Assembly (NCBI GenBank): GCA_044370695.1
Contig: JBILVB010000011.1
Location: forward strand, 1-44,715
Reading direction: 5' to 3'
Origin: JBEIFW01 sp044370695
Lineage (GTDB): Bacteria > Actinomycetota > Acidimicrobiia > Acidimicrobiales > Ilumatobacteraceae
DNA length: 44,715 bases
Numbering within the stretch: the stretch's first letter is position 1; the number at the start of each line of letters is the position of its first letter. The notes under the pieces were generated by a model. It was given only the letters and a program-made list of their open reading frames with translations, did not search any database and was not told where the DNA came from. Position numbers and translations under genes: made by a program. Positions 9,497 through 17,854 of this stretch are shown here, piece by piece.

Positions 9497-11169
9497 GCGA
9501 GCTCCAACGCCTCGTCCAGGTACCGCTGCCGGCACAGGGCCCGCTGCAGCTTGCCCGACGAGGTCTTCGGCAGCGTCGAGGCCTTCACGAGCATCACGTC
9601 TCGAGGGGGAAGGCCCGAGACCTCGAGCGTTCGTTCGTGGATGGCATGGCGCACCTTGTCGAGGTCGTGATCGCCCCGCACCTCGGCCACCACGACCACG
9701 GATTCCTTGCCCTTGTAGCCCTCGACGCCGAACGCGATCACGTTTCCCGCCCGCACCCCGTCGATCGCCCCGACCGCGCGTTCGATGTCCTCGGGGAACA
9801 CGTTTCGGCCCCCGACGATGATCACGTCCTTGATCCGACCGCACAGCACGAGCTCGCCGTCGAGCAGGTAGGCGAGATCGCCCGTGCGCAGCCAGCCGTC
9901 GCGGAACAACGCCTCGTTCACGTCGGGCCGCTTGTAGTAGCCCGGTGTGACCGAGGTGCCGAAGATCTCCAGCTCACCGACCTCCCGGTCGGCGCGCACC
10001 GAGCCCGACGCCGGGTCGACGACGCGAATCTGCAGGCCCGGAACGGCCCGGCCCAGGAGCGGGAACCGCCGGGCGCGGCGCTCGAAGTCGGGGTCGGTCG
10101 GGTCGGCGGGCTCGGCGCGACCGTCCTGCTCGAGCACGATCCGGTCGACGGCGTCGGTGACGAGCCCCCGTCCGAGCGCCGGGAACGTCCCGGCGATCGC
10201 GACCTCGGCCATGCCGAACGCCGGAAACACCGCGCCGGGATCCATCCCGTGGCGGGACGCCTCCGCGACGAAGGCCTCGACGGCGTCGGGATCGACCGGT
10301 TCGGCGCCGTTGAGCGCGACCCGCAGGCTCGACAGGTCGAGCCCCGACATCCGCTTGAGCGCCCGGGTGGCCAACACCCACGAGAAGTTGGGACCTGCCG
10401 TCGCCGTGCCGCGGTGGTCGCTGATCCACTGCATCCAGGCCCCGGGCTTGGCCATGAAGTCCTGCGGCGCGGCCTGGACGAGACCGCACCCCGTCGTCAT
10501 CGGCAGGCCGAGCAGCCCGACCAGACCCATGTCGTGGTAGAGCGGCAGCCAGGACACGAGCACGTCGACGTCGACGTCGAGCCGCACCGAGGCGGCGATC
10601 GCGTCGAGGTTCGCGCCGAGCACCCGGTCCGGGATCATCACGCCCTTGGGCTCGCTCGTCGAACCCGACGTGTACTGCAGGATCGCGAGGCGTTCCGGAT
10701 CGGCGGCCGGCGGTTCGACGGCGTCGGGCCCCGGCCGGCCGGGCCCGGGTTGCACGGCGCCGAGCGGCACGGTCGGAGGGTCGCCCGGGGCCGGCTCGTA
10801 GAACGGCGCGAGCTGGTCGTCGATCAGCAGCAGCTTCGCGTCGCCGTGGAGGATCCGGGCCCGGGTCTGGTTGACGAACTCCTCGATCGAACCCATCCGC
10901 ATCGGCAGCGGGAGCACCATCGACGCCATGCCCGACAGCCAGCAGGCCCGGATCGTGGTGACCAGTGCCCGGGTCGTGGGTCCGAGGATGGCCACGTGGT
11001 CGCCGGGGCCGAGGCCCTTGGCCTGTAGCGCAGCGGCCACGGCACGGGCCTCGTCGTGGACCTGGCGCCAGCTGACGACCTCCCTGCCGCCGGCGTGGAC
11101 GAACACGACGTGATGACCGGCGTCGGCAGCCGCCTCGAGGCGCGCCGGGATCGGAGTGGACGACGACAT
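9493..11169 (-). CDS. Long-chain fatty-acid:AMP ligase (FadD/FAAL-type)
   Basis: A 558-residue adenylate-forming enzyme that activates a fatty acid with ATP. Key motifs are 'LQYTSGSTSEPKGVMI' (P-loop, A3), 'SWLPLYHDMGLVG' (A4), 'FGMAEVA' (A5), 'GWLRTGDLAYLLDGEL' (A7) and 'PKTSSGKLQRA' with the catalytic C-terminal Lys (A10). The HDMGL motif and overall form resemble FAALs, which load polyketide synthases rather than CoA. No PKS or carrier protein is nearby, so the acyl acceptor is open. The ATG at 11169 (MSSSTPIPAR) is preferred to a longer frame to 11238. It is divergent from leuS. Confidence 0.9.
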   Translation of the reverse strand: MSSSTPIPARLEAAADAGHHVVFVHAGGREVVSWRQVHDEARAVAAALQAKGLGPGDHVAILGPTTRALVTTIRACWLSGMASMVLPLPMRMGSIEEFVNQTRARILHGDAKLLLIDDQLAPFYEPAPGDPPTVPLGAVQPGPGRPGPDAVEPPAADPERLAILQYTSGSTSEPKGVMIPDRVLGANLDAIAASVRLDVDVDVLVSWLPLYHDMGLVGLLGLPMTTGCGLVQAAPQDFMAKPGAWMQWISDHRGTATAGPNFSWVLATRALKRMSGLDLSSLRVALNGAEPVDPDAVEAFVAEASRHGMDPGAVFPAFGMAEVAIAGTFPALGRGLVTDAVDRIVLEQDGRAEPADPTDPDFERRARRFPLLGRAVPGLQIRVVDPASGSVRADREVGELEIFGTSVTPGYYKRPDVNEALFRDGWLRTGDLAYLLDGELVLCGRIKDVIIVGGRNVFPEDIERAVGAIDGVRAGNVIAFGVEGYKGKESVVVVAEVRGDHDLDKVRHAIHERTLEVSGLPPRDVMLVKASTLPKTSSGKLQRALCRQRYLDEALELA

Positions 11170-11248
11170 GGTCGGATCAGTCAAGCACGCCGACCCTCGC
11201 CGGTCCGGCGCCGAGCGCAAACTCCGGACCGCTCGCAAGGTCGGGAAC

Positions 11249-11254
11249 TAGCCT
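11249..11254 (+). promoter_or_regulatory. leuS -10 element (TAGCCT)
   Basis: TAGCCT lies 11 bases before the leuS ATG, implying a leader of only about five bases and therefore no T-box. No convincing -35 is seen in the short divergent region shared with the AMP-ligase gene. Confidence 0.5.
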
Positions 11255-11265
11255 TCCCGACCGCC

Positions 11266-14154
11266 ATGTCGAACACCGCCGAGACCTCCCCCGATCTGCC
11301 GCCGTACCGGTACTCGGCGGCGCTCGCTGCCGACATCGAGTCGCGCTGGCAGGAGCGCTGGGCCACCCAGGGCACCTTCGAGGCCCCCAACCCCACCGGC
11401 CCGTTGGCCGACACCGGCCGGCCGGCCGGCAACCGGAAGTTGTTCGTGCTCGACATGTTCCCCTACCCCTCCGGTGTCGGCCTGCACGTGGGCCACCCGC
11501 TCGGCTACATCGGCACGGACGTCTACAGCCGCTTCCAGCGCATGCAGGGCACGAACGTCCTGTATTCGATGGGGTTCGACGCGTTCGGCCTGCCCGCCGA
11601 GCAGTACGCCGTGCAAACGGGCCAGCACCCGGCGGTCACCACGGCGGCGAACGTGGCGAACATGCGTCGGCAGCTGCGGCGGCTGGGGCTCAGCCACGAC
11701 CTGCGCCGCTCCATCGACACGACCGATCCCGGGTACTACCGCTGGACGCAGTGGATCTTCGTGCAGATCTACAACGCCTGGTACGACTCGTCGGCCCGGC
11801 GCGCCCGGCCGATAAGCGAGCTCGAAGCCGAGTTTTCCGCCGGCTCCAGAGCCACGCCCGACGGTCGGGTCTGGTCGGCGCTCGACGCCGCCGAGCGCCG
11901 CGCCGTGCTCGACGCCTACCGCCTCGCCTATCGGTCCGACGCACCGGTGAACTGGTGCCCCGGGCTCGGCACGGTGGTGGCCAACGAGGAGGTCACCGCC
12001 GACGGCCGCAGCGACCGCGGGAACTTCCCGGTGTTCCGCCGCACGATGCGCCAGTGGATGATGCGGATCACCGCCTACGCGGACCGGCTGCTCGAGGATC
12101 TCGACCTGCTGCAGTGGACCGATGCGCTGAAGTCCATGCAGCGCAACTGGATCGGCCGCTCCGAGGGAGCACGGGTGCGCTTCGCCACGGCCGCCGGCGA
12201 TCTCGAGGTCTACACCACTCGGCCCGACACGCTCTTCGGCGCGACCTTCATGGTGGTCGCGCCCGAACACCCGATGGTCGCTGCGCTCACGGCCCCGGCG
12301 TGGCCGGCGGGCACCGACCCGCGTTGGACCGCCGGGGCACGCACGCCCGCCGAGGCGATCACCGAGTACCGACGAGCAGCGGCGTCCAAGAGCGACCTGG
12401 CCCGCCAGGAGACCAAGGACAAGACCGGCGTGTTCACCGGTTCGTTCGCCACCAACCCGGTGAACGGCGAGCCCGTGCCGGTGTTCGTGGCGGACTACGT
12501 GTTGATGGGCTACGGCACCGGGGCGATCATGGCGGTCCCCTGCGGCGACCAGCGCGACTTCGAGTATGCCCGCGTCTTCGGCCTGCCGATCCCCGCCATC
12601 CAGGAGCCGCCCGCGACCTGGTTCGCCGACCGGGGCATCGAGCCATCGCTCGACACCGCCACCTGGCCCGAGGCGTTCGTCGGCGACGGTCGGTACGTCC
12701 AGTCGGGCCTGCTCGACGGCGATCGTCCGATCGCGGACGCGAAGCGGCTGATCACCGACTGGCTCGAGGCGCGTGGGCGCGGCACGGGTGCGGTGCAGTA
12801 CAAGCTGCGCGACTGGTTGTTCTCCCGGCAGCGCTACTGGGGTGAGCCGTTCCCGATCGTCTACGACGCCGACGGGGCGGCGCACGCCATCCCTGCGTCG
12901 ATGCTGCCGGTGCTGCTGCCCGACACCGACCAGTTCTCCCCCCGCACGTTCGATCCCGACGACGAGCACTCCGACCCCGAGTCGCCGCTGGATCGGCTCG
13001 ACCACTTCAAGCACGTCACGCTCGACCTGGGCGACGGACCCAAGCCGTACGTGCGCGACACCAACGTGATGCCGCAATGGGCCGGGTCGTGCTGGTACGA
13101 GTTGCGGTACTGCGACCCGACCAACACCGAGGCCTTCGTCGATCCCGCGGTCGAGCGGTACTGGATGGGCCCGCAGCCCGACGTGCGCCCCGACCACCCC
13201 GGCGGCGTCGACCTGTACGTCGGCGGTGTCGAGCACGCCGTGCTGCACCTGCTGTACGCGCGTTTCTGGCACAAGGTGCTCTACGACCTCGGACACGTTT
13301 CTTCGAAAGAGCCCTACACGCGGCTGTTCAACCAGGGCTACATCCAGGCGTTCGCCTACACCGACGATCGCGGGCTGTACGTCGAGGCCGCCGAGGTCGA
13401 AGAGCGTGACGGCGGCTACTGGTTCGCCGGCAAACCGGTCAACCGCGAGTACGGCAAGATGGGCAAGAGCTTGCGCAACGCGGTGTCGCCCGACGACATG
13501 TACGACGCCTACGGCGCCGACACGTTGCGGCTCTACGAGATGTCGATGGGTCCGCTCGACGCGTCGCGGCCGTGGAACACCCGTGACGTGATCGGGATGC
13601 ACCGATTCCTGCAACGGGTGTGGCGCAACCTGGTCGACGAGGCGTCCGGCGCGCTCCGGCTCGTCGATTCGCCCGCCGACGACGAGACACGACGATTGCT
13701 GCACAAGACGATCGCCTTCGTCGGCGAGGAGATGGAGGCGCTGCGGTTCAACACGGCGATCGCCAAGCTGATCGAGTTCAACAACCACCTCACCGGCGTC
13801 GTCGCCACGAGCGGCGGGTGCCCGGCCGAGGTGGCCCGCACGCTGGTGCAGCTGCTGAGCCCGCTCGTCCCCCATGTCGCCGAGGAGCTGTGGGCCAAGC
13901 TCGGCCACCCCGAGTCGATCACCTACGTGCCGTGGCCGGTGGCCGATCCGGCGCTGCTGGTCGACGACACGGTCGAGATCCCCGTGCAGGTCAACGGGAA
14001 GGTTCGCAGCCGCATCGTGGTCGCGACCACCGCTGACGCCGCAACGCTCGAAGCCGCTGCGCTCGCCGACGACAAGGTGGTCACCGCCCTCGCCGGTGCC
14101 ACGCCCCGCAAGGTGGTCATCGTTCCGGGCCGCCTCGTCAACCTGGTCGTGTGA
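11266..14154 (+). CDS. leuS: Leucyl-tRNA synthetase
   Basis: A 962-residue class I aminoacyl-tRNA synthetase that charges tRNA-Leu. The HIGH signature is 'HVGHPLGY' at residue 74. The CP1 editing domain follows with 'TTRPDTLFGATFM' and 'GTGAIMAVPCGDQRDF'. The leucine-specific 'YVGGVEHAVLHLLYARFWHK' precedes the KMSKS-like loop 'KMGKS' at residue 731. The C-terminus 'PVQVNGKVRSRIVV' is the leucyl-specific tail. The ATG at 11266 (MSNTAETSPDLPPYRYS) fits the family start, and a longer frame to 11056 runs through the divergent AMP-ligase gene. Length is normal for actinobacteria. Confidence 0.97.
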   Translation: MSNTAETSPDLPPYRYSAALAADIESRWQERWATQGTFEAPNPTGPLADTGRPAGNRKLFVLDMFPYPSGVGLHVGHPLGYIGTDVYSRFQRMQGTNVLYSMGFDAFGLPAEQYAVQTGQHPAVTTAANVANMRRQLRRLGLSHDLRRSIDTTDPGYYRWTQWIFVQIYNAWYDSSARRARPISELEAEFSAGSRATPDGRVWSALDAAERRAVLDAYRLAYRSDAPVNWCPGLGTVVANEEVTADGRSDRGNFPVFRRTMRQWMMRITAYADRLLEDLDLLQWTDALKSMQRNWIGRSEGARVRFATAAGDLEVYTTRPDTLFGATFMVVAPEHPMVAALTAPAWPAGTDPRWTAGARTPAEAITEYRRAAASKSDLARQETKDKTGVFTGSFATNPVNGEPVPVFVADYVLMGYGTGAIMAVPCGDQRDFEYARVFGLPIPAIQEPPATWFADRGIEPSLDTATWPEAFVGDGRYVQSGLLDGDRPIADAKRLITDWLEARGRGTGAVQYKLRDWLFSRQRYWGEPFPIVYDADGAAHAIPASMLPVLLPDTDQFSPRTFDPDDEHSDPESPLDRLDHFKHVTLDLGDGPKPYVRDTNVMPQWAGSCWYELRYCDPTNTEAFVDPAVERYWMGPQPDVRPDHPGGVDLYVGGVEHAVLHLLYARFWHKVLYDLGHVSSKEPYTRLFNQGYIQAFAYTDDRGLYVEAAEVEERDGGYWFAGKPVNREYGKMGKSLRNAVSPDDMYDAYGADTLRLYEMSMGPLDASRPWNTRDVIGMHRFLQRVWRNLVDEASGALRLVDSPADDETRRLLHKTIAFVGEEMEALRFNTAIAKLIEFNNHLTGVVATSGGCPAEVARTLVQLLSPLVPHVAEELWAKLGHPESITYVPWPVADPALLVDDTVEIPVQVNGKVRSRIVVATTADAATLEAAALADDKVVTALAGATPRKVVIVPGRLVNLVV

Positions 14155-14161
14155 TGTCTCC

Positions 14162-14167
14162 TACGGT
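14162..14167 (+). promoter_or_regulatory. Leaderless-type -10 element (TACGGT)
   Basis: TACGGT ends seven bases before the ATG of the Ddn-like gene at 14175, which would place transcription start on the start codon; there is no ribosome site. It also argues for 14175 over an upstream GTG at 14151. Confidence 0.55.
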
Positions 14168-14174
14168 GGCGCCC

Positions 14175-14606
14175 ATGACCGACGCCGCCGCCCTGAACGA
14201 CTTCAACGCCCGACTCGTCGCCGAGTTCCGCGCCAACGGCGGCACGGTCACCGGCGCGTTTGCAGGCGCGCCGCTGGTCCTCGTCACCCACACCGGGGCC
14301 AAGTCGGGGATCCGCCGCACCACCCCGCTCGTGCACACCCTCGACGGTGACCGTGTCGTGATCATCGCCTCGAAGGCGGGCTCGCCCACCCACCCCGACT
14401 GGTACCGGAACATGGTCGTCAACCAGCAGGTGACCGTCGAGCTGCCCGGCGAGACGTACGAGGCGCTCGTCGTCGAGGCCACCGGCGACGAGCGGCGCCG
14501 CCTGTTCGACGCCCAGGCCGCCGTGCTGCCCACGTTCAAGGACTACGAGGCCAAGGCGGCCGGGCGCGAGATCCCGGTGCTCGTGCTCGAGCGGATCGTT
14601 CAGTAG
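14175..14606 (+). CDS. Ddn-like deazaflavin (F420)-dependent oxidoreductase
   Basis: A 143-residue split-barrel protein of the deazaflavin-dependent nitroreductase family, which uses reduced F420 to reduce quinones, enones or nitro compounds. Family features are 'FNARLVAEFRANGG', 'LVLVTHTGAKSGIRRTTPLV' (the F420-phosphate-binding K/R-rich strand), 'ASKAGSPTHPDWYRNMVVN' and 'VTVELPGETYEALV'. Its presence with fbiC in the same window supports F420 use. Substrate cannot be told from sequence. Its stop overlaps that of the convergent SDR gene by seven bases. Confidence 0.9.
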   Translation: MTDAAALNDFNARLVAEFRANGGTVTGAFAGAPLVLVTHTGAKSGIRRTTPLVHTLDGDRVVIIASKAGSPTHPDWYRNMVVNQQVTVELPGETYEALVVEATGDERRRLFDAQAAVLPTFKDYEAKAAGREIPVLVLERIVQ

Positions 14607-15400
14607 AAGATCGGGCCGGGCTGCCCGCCGCCGCAGGCCACGGCATCCCCCGTGATCGCTGCGGCCCGCGGGCTCGCCAGGAACGCGACGACCGCCGCGA
14701 CCTCGTCGGCGTCGACGATCCGCTTGATCGCATTGCCCTGGGCCATGCGGGCCTCGATCGTGGCCGGGTCGGCACCCGCCGCTGCGGCCCGGGCCGCCAC
14801 CACGCCGGGGGTGGCCTCGGTTCGGGTGAGCCCCGGATGCACCACGGTCACGGTGATCCCGTGCCGGCCCAACTCGTCAGCCAGGTTCTTCGTCATCGCT
14901 GCCACTGCGACGTTGCGGATCGAGCCGACGATCGAACCCGTCGAGCGGGCAGCGAGTCCGGAGATGTTGACGATGCGACCCCAGCCGCGCTCGATCATCT
15001 GCGGGGCGACCGCCTGCGCGCAGCGCAGGTAGCCCATGACCTTGACCTCGACCTCGTCGAAGAGGTCGCTCCGGGTGAGGTTGGCCAGCGTCGGCGGTGC
15101 CGACTGCCCGCCGGGTCGAGCGGCGTTGTTCACCAGGATGTCGACCCCGCCGAGGCCCTCCACTGCGGCGGCCACCATCGAGCGCACCGAGTCATCGTCC
15201 CCGGTGTCGACCGGGATCCCGACGATCCGACGGCCGGTCACGGCTCGCAGGTCCTCGACCGCCGTCGCGAGGCGACCGGGGTCGCGGGCCGCGACGGCGA
15301 CGTCGCACCCCTCCTCGGCCAGCGTCCGGGCGATCGCCTTGCCGATGCCCCGGCTCCCGCCGGTGACCAGCGCCCGCTTGCCGGTGAGGAGGAGATCCAT
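14600..15400 (-). CDS. Short-chain dehydrogenase/reductase family protein lacking the Tyr-Lys pair
   Basis: A 266-residue Rossmann protein with a canonical cofactor loop TGGSRGIG (residues 13-20), 'NNAARPGG' in place of NNAG and catalytic-type Ser in 'NISG'. Where classical SDRs have YxxxK about 13 residues after that Ser, this protein reads 'VGSIRNVAVAAMTKNLADEL', so Tyr is Gly or Ser and Lys is Asn. The helix after the site is otherwise normal, and the C-terminus is a typical 'AAAITGDAVACGGGQPG'. The ATG at 15400 starts directly before the first beta strand. It may bind NAD(P) without classical SDR catalysis, or use other residues. Confidence 0.88.
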   Translation of the reverse strand: MDLLLTGKRALVTGGSRGIGKAIARTLAEEGCDVAVAARDPGRLATAVEDLRAVTGRRIVGIPVDTGDDDSVRSMVAAAVEGLGGVDILVNNAARPGGQSAPPTLANLTRSDLFDEVEVKVMGYLRCAQAVAPQMIERGWGRIVNISGLAARSTGSIVGSIRNVAVAAMTKNLADELGRHGITVTVVHPGLTRTEATPGVVAARAAAAGADPATIEARMAQGNAIKRIVDADEVAAVVAFLASPRAAAITGDAVACGGGQPGPIFY

Positions 15401-15483
15401 GGCCGAAGCGTACGACGCCACCGAAGCACGACGGACGGCTGGCACGCCCCGGGAGGACCCGTGTAGTTTTGCCGACGCCTTTC

Positions 15484-15556
15484 GGGGCTGTAGCTCAGTT
15501 GGTAGAGCGCTTCCATGGCATGGAAGAGGTCAGGGGTTCGATTCCCCTCAGCTCCA
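15484..15556 (+). tRNA. tRNA-Ala (anticodon GGC)
   Basis: A 73-base cloverleaf. The acceptor stem GGGGCTG pairs with CAGCTCC (one G-U), the D-arm is GCTCAGTTGGTAGAGC, the anticodon stem CTTCC/GGAAG encloses the loop ATGGCAT with anticodon GGC, and the T-arm is GGGGTTCGATTCCCC. The discriminator is A at 15556 and no CCA is encoded. TAGTTT at 15464-15469, 14 bases upstream, may be its -10 element. Confidence 0.97.
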
Positions 15557-15566
15557 CTCCCGGCCC

Positions 15567-15596
15567 GGTCGGTGCGACGGATGTGTTCCACCGGCC
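15567..15596 (+). terminator. Possible terminator after tRNA-Ala
   Basis: GGTCGGTG (15567-15574) pairs with CACCGGCC (15589-15596), eight base pairs including one G-U, with a 14-base loop. It lies 10 bases beyond the tRNA. No U-tract follows, so the call is weak. Confidence 0.35.
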
Positions 15597-15661
15597 CGAA
15601 TCTCGAAGAGCCGCACCGGCGTCTCGTCGGGTTCGAGCCGCCGTCGGCCGTCGGGATGCGT

Positions 15662-16399
15662 TCAGTCCTCGATGCCCGAGTTCTCCAAGACCTGTACTGC
15701 CGTGCACGGCTGGCCCGCTGCAAGCTCCACCGGCAACGGGTTGGTCGGCTTGGCGTCCCCGCTGATCACCGCGCCTGCACACGAACCGTCGGCCGCCTTG
15801 GCGGCGAACATCAGCACGGCGTTGCGACCGGGTGCCTTCAGGTCGACCACGCCGAACCCCGAAATCCCGTTCTCGGGCGCCTCCAGCGAGAAGCCGACCA
15901 GGTTGCGGCCGCCGGCGAGAACGGTCGGGTAGGCGGTCACCCACGCCGCCGTCTGCGGCGGCAGGCGGCCGCCTCCCTTCCCCTCGCTGTTGGCGAGCGC
16001 AATGCGCACCAGCTCGTCGCGCCACGCCGCCACGTCCACCACCTGCCCGTTGCTCAGGTAGGGGGCGTTCTGCTCGACTGAGGGCTGCGGGCTGATCGGA
16101 CCCTGGGCGGCGGTCGTCGTCGGCGCCTTCGTCGTCGGTGGCCTCGTCGTAGCCGGCGCCGCCGTGACGATCGAGGCGACGGTGGTCGGGGCGACGGTGG
16201 TCGGGGCAGCCGTGGTCGTGGTCGCCGCCGTCGTGACGACGGTGGTCGTATCCACTGCGACCGCCGAGGGTACCGACGACGCGGCACCCGATGCCGAGTC
16301 GTCACCGCACGCGGCAAGCAGGCCGGCGACCGCTCCGAGCGTGAGCACCGACCGGCGAACGATTCCCTGCGTGTGAGAGCCATCCCGCTTGAACAGCAT
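15662..16399 (-). CDS. Secreted lipoprotein of unknown function with Thr-rich linker
   Basis: A 245-residue predicted lipoprotein. Residues 1-16 are a basic n-region ending in RR, followed by the hydrophobic 'SVLTLGAVAGLLAAC' with the lipobox Cys at residue 31, so the protein should be exported and lipid-anchored. Residues about 48-97 are a Thr/Ala/Pro low-complexity linker, likely a cell-wall spacer and possibly glycosylated. The remaining ~145 residues form a small globular domain with two Cys ('GSCAGAV' and 'GQPCTAV') that could form a disulfide. I do not recognise the domain. The ATG has no ribosome site and abuts a small hairpin. Confidence 0.75.
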   Translation of the reverse strand: MLFKRDGSHTQGIVRRSVLTLGAVAGLLAACGDDSASGAASSVPSAVAVDTTTVVTTAATTTTAAPTTVAPTTVASIVTAAPATTRPPTTKAPTTTAAQGPISPQPSVEQNAPYLSNGQVVDVAAWRDELVRIALANSEGKGGGRLPPQTAAWVTAYPTVLAGGRNLVGFSLEAPENGISGFGVVDLKAPGRNAVLMFAAKAADGSCAGAVISGDAKPTNPLPVELAAGQPCTAVQVLENSGIED

Positions 16400-16400
16400 T

Positions 16401-16417
16401 CGTCTTTTTTCAAGACG
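16401..16417 (-). other. Hairpin immediately before the lipoprotein start codon
   Basis: On the minus strand CGTCTT-GAAAA-AAGACG forms a 6-bp stem with a 5-base A-rich loop ending one base before the ATG at 16399. It occupies the place where a ribosome site would lie and none is present. It could modulate translation, or be chance. Confidence 0.35.
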
Positions 16418-16514
16418 TCGGTGCGACCAACGTCAAGCGAGCACAGGGTCCGTGCCGCCGCCGGCGGCAACAGGGCTCGACAGCGACATCCGGGCGCGTG
16501 CGGTCAACGCCAGG

Positions 16515-17390
16515 TCAACCGCTGTGCGGTCGGCGCTCCGTCAGTGAACGAACTCCTCGCCAGGCTGTCGCCGCGGCCGCCTTGCCGGCGTCGATCACCG
16601 TCGACCGGCCCGGAGAGCGGGGGTGGAGTCCCAGACGGCGGAGATGATGGTTGACGGCATAGACCTTGGCGTACCGCTGCAGCACCGGGGTGCCCCAGAC
16701 GACCGACAGCGAGATCGACAGCTCGCCTTCGGTCACGACCGAGTGGACGCAGTCCGGGCCGATGAACAGACCGGACCCCGGCTGCAGTTCGTGGGTGACG
16801 AGATCGACCGGCTCCTGATCGACCGCGCCGTACTCGCCGCTGTACATCCCTTCGAACACCGTGGACTTGCTCGCATCGTCGGCGAAGGAGCCGACGGTGA
16901 AGTGCTTTCGCCCGCGCGCTTGGAAGAAGAGGTTGTTCTCGTGGTCGACGTGGAAGGGCACCGTCGTGTTCGCAGCGCTGACGAACAGATATCCCTCGGG
17001 CTGCCCGACCGCCGAAGCCGCGATCCCGGCAGCTGTGCGGAACTCCTCGAACAGCTCGCCGAGCCACGTTCGGTAGGCGGGATCCTCCTCGATCGAGGAG
17101 ATGGCCACCCAAAGCCGACGCTCGGCGACCTCGCGAACCGCCGACGACGCTCCCGGACCCGACCACTTGACCGGTCGGAAGGCTGCCTCGACCCGGCCTC
17201 GGTCGGAGGCGGCCGTCTCGATCAGGTCCGGTCGGAGTCGGTCGGCGAGCAGGGCGATCGCCTCGAGCCCCAGCATCGGGTCTTCGGCGAGGGCATGACC
17301 GAACCGGAACGCAGGGCTGTGCTCGCCCCCCGTCCAGGTGAACGGACCGAACTCGAGCCGCCGGCCCGCCATGTCCGTGGATCTCTCCAT
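16515..17390 (-). CDS. Cupin-like/JmjC-type Fe(II) protein
   Basis: A 291-residue protein with a double-stranded beta-helix fold of the cupin-8/JmjC type. The metal triad is visible as H147-x-D149 in 'VPFHVDHENNLFFQARG' and H216 in 'GPDCVHSVV'. 'ARGRKHFTVGSF' provides the basic residues that usually hold 2-oxoglutarate, and 'LQPGSGLFIGP' is the strand leading to the last His. Relatives hydroxylate proteins, RNA or small molecules; the substrate is unknown. The ATG at 17390 has GGAGG seven bases upstream. It lies 77 bases downstream of rsfS on the same strand, so it may extend that operon or use its own promoter. Confidence 0.75.
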   Translation of the reverse strand: MERSTDMAGRRLEFGPFTWTGGEHSPAFRFGHALAEDPMLGLEAIALLADRLRPDLIETAASDRGRVEAAFRPVKWSGPGASSAVREVAERRLWVAISSIEEDPAYRTWLGELFEEFRTAAGIAASAVGQPEGYLFVSAANTTVPFHVDHENNLFFQARGRKHFTVGSFADDASKSTVFEGMYSGEYGAVDQEPVDLVTHELQPGSGLFIGPDCVHSVVTEGELSISLSVVWGTPVLQRYAKVYAVNHHLRRLGLHPRSPGRSTVIDAGKAAAATAWRGVRSLTERRPHSG

Positions 17391-17467
17391 GAGGGTACCT
17401 CCAGCCTCGGCACGCTATGGCGGCGCGGCGGGACCGGTGCCGGAGTCGTTCGATCCAGAACGTCGGG

Positions 17468-17854
17468 CTAGGTCGTCACCGGGAGGGCCCACGGCACGAC
17501 GGGCGCGTCCCGGTAGAGACGCTCGATGTCGTAGAAGCGGCGCTGCTCGTCGGTGAACACGTGCACGATCACGTCGCCGAAGTCGAGCAGCACCCAGGTC
17601 ATCTCGCCGAGGCCTTCGACCCGTAGGGGACCCGACCCCGACGCCGCACGCACCTGGCGCTCGATCTCGTCGACGATGGTGCGAACCTGACGGGTGTTGG
17701 ACGCCGATGCGATCACGAAGGCGTCCGCGATCGTCAGGACGTCGGCGACGTCGAGCACCAGGACGTCGGTGGCCTTCTTGTCGTCGGCAGCGCGCGCTGC
17801 GACGACGGCGCGCTCGAGCGCCACCAGGTGGGCGGGATCGTCGGCTTCGGTCAC
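17468..17854 (-). CDS. rsfS: Ribosome silencing factor RsfS
   Basis: A 128-residue RsfS/YbeB protein that binds ribosomal protein L14 and blocks subunit joining when nutrients are scarce. The family core is 'KATDVLVLDVADVLTIADAF', 'VIASASNTRQVRTIVDEIE' and 'WVLLDFGDVIVHVFTDEQR', ending 'FYDIERLYRDAPVV'. Length is normal. The GTG start overlaps the stop of the LytR-like gene in a GTGA, so it is the third gene of a coupled nadD operon, a standard actinobacterial arrangement. Confidence 0.95.
   Translation of the reverse strand: MTEADDPAHLVALERAVVAARAADDKKATDVLVLDVADVLTIADAFVIASASNTRQVRTIVDEIERQVRAASGSGPLRVEGLGEMTWVLLDFGDVIVHVFTDEQRRFYDIERLYRDAPVVPWALPVTT

Noticed and set aside
11249..11265. 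T-box leader for leuS
   Set aside because: The -10 element leaves only about five transcribed bases before the start codon.
16150..16260. Repetitive GTCGTCG-rich stretch as a microsatellite or CRISPR-like array
   Set aside because: It is the codon-level repeat of the Thr/Ala/Pro linker of the lipoprotein, with no spacers.
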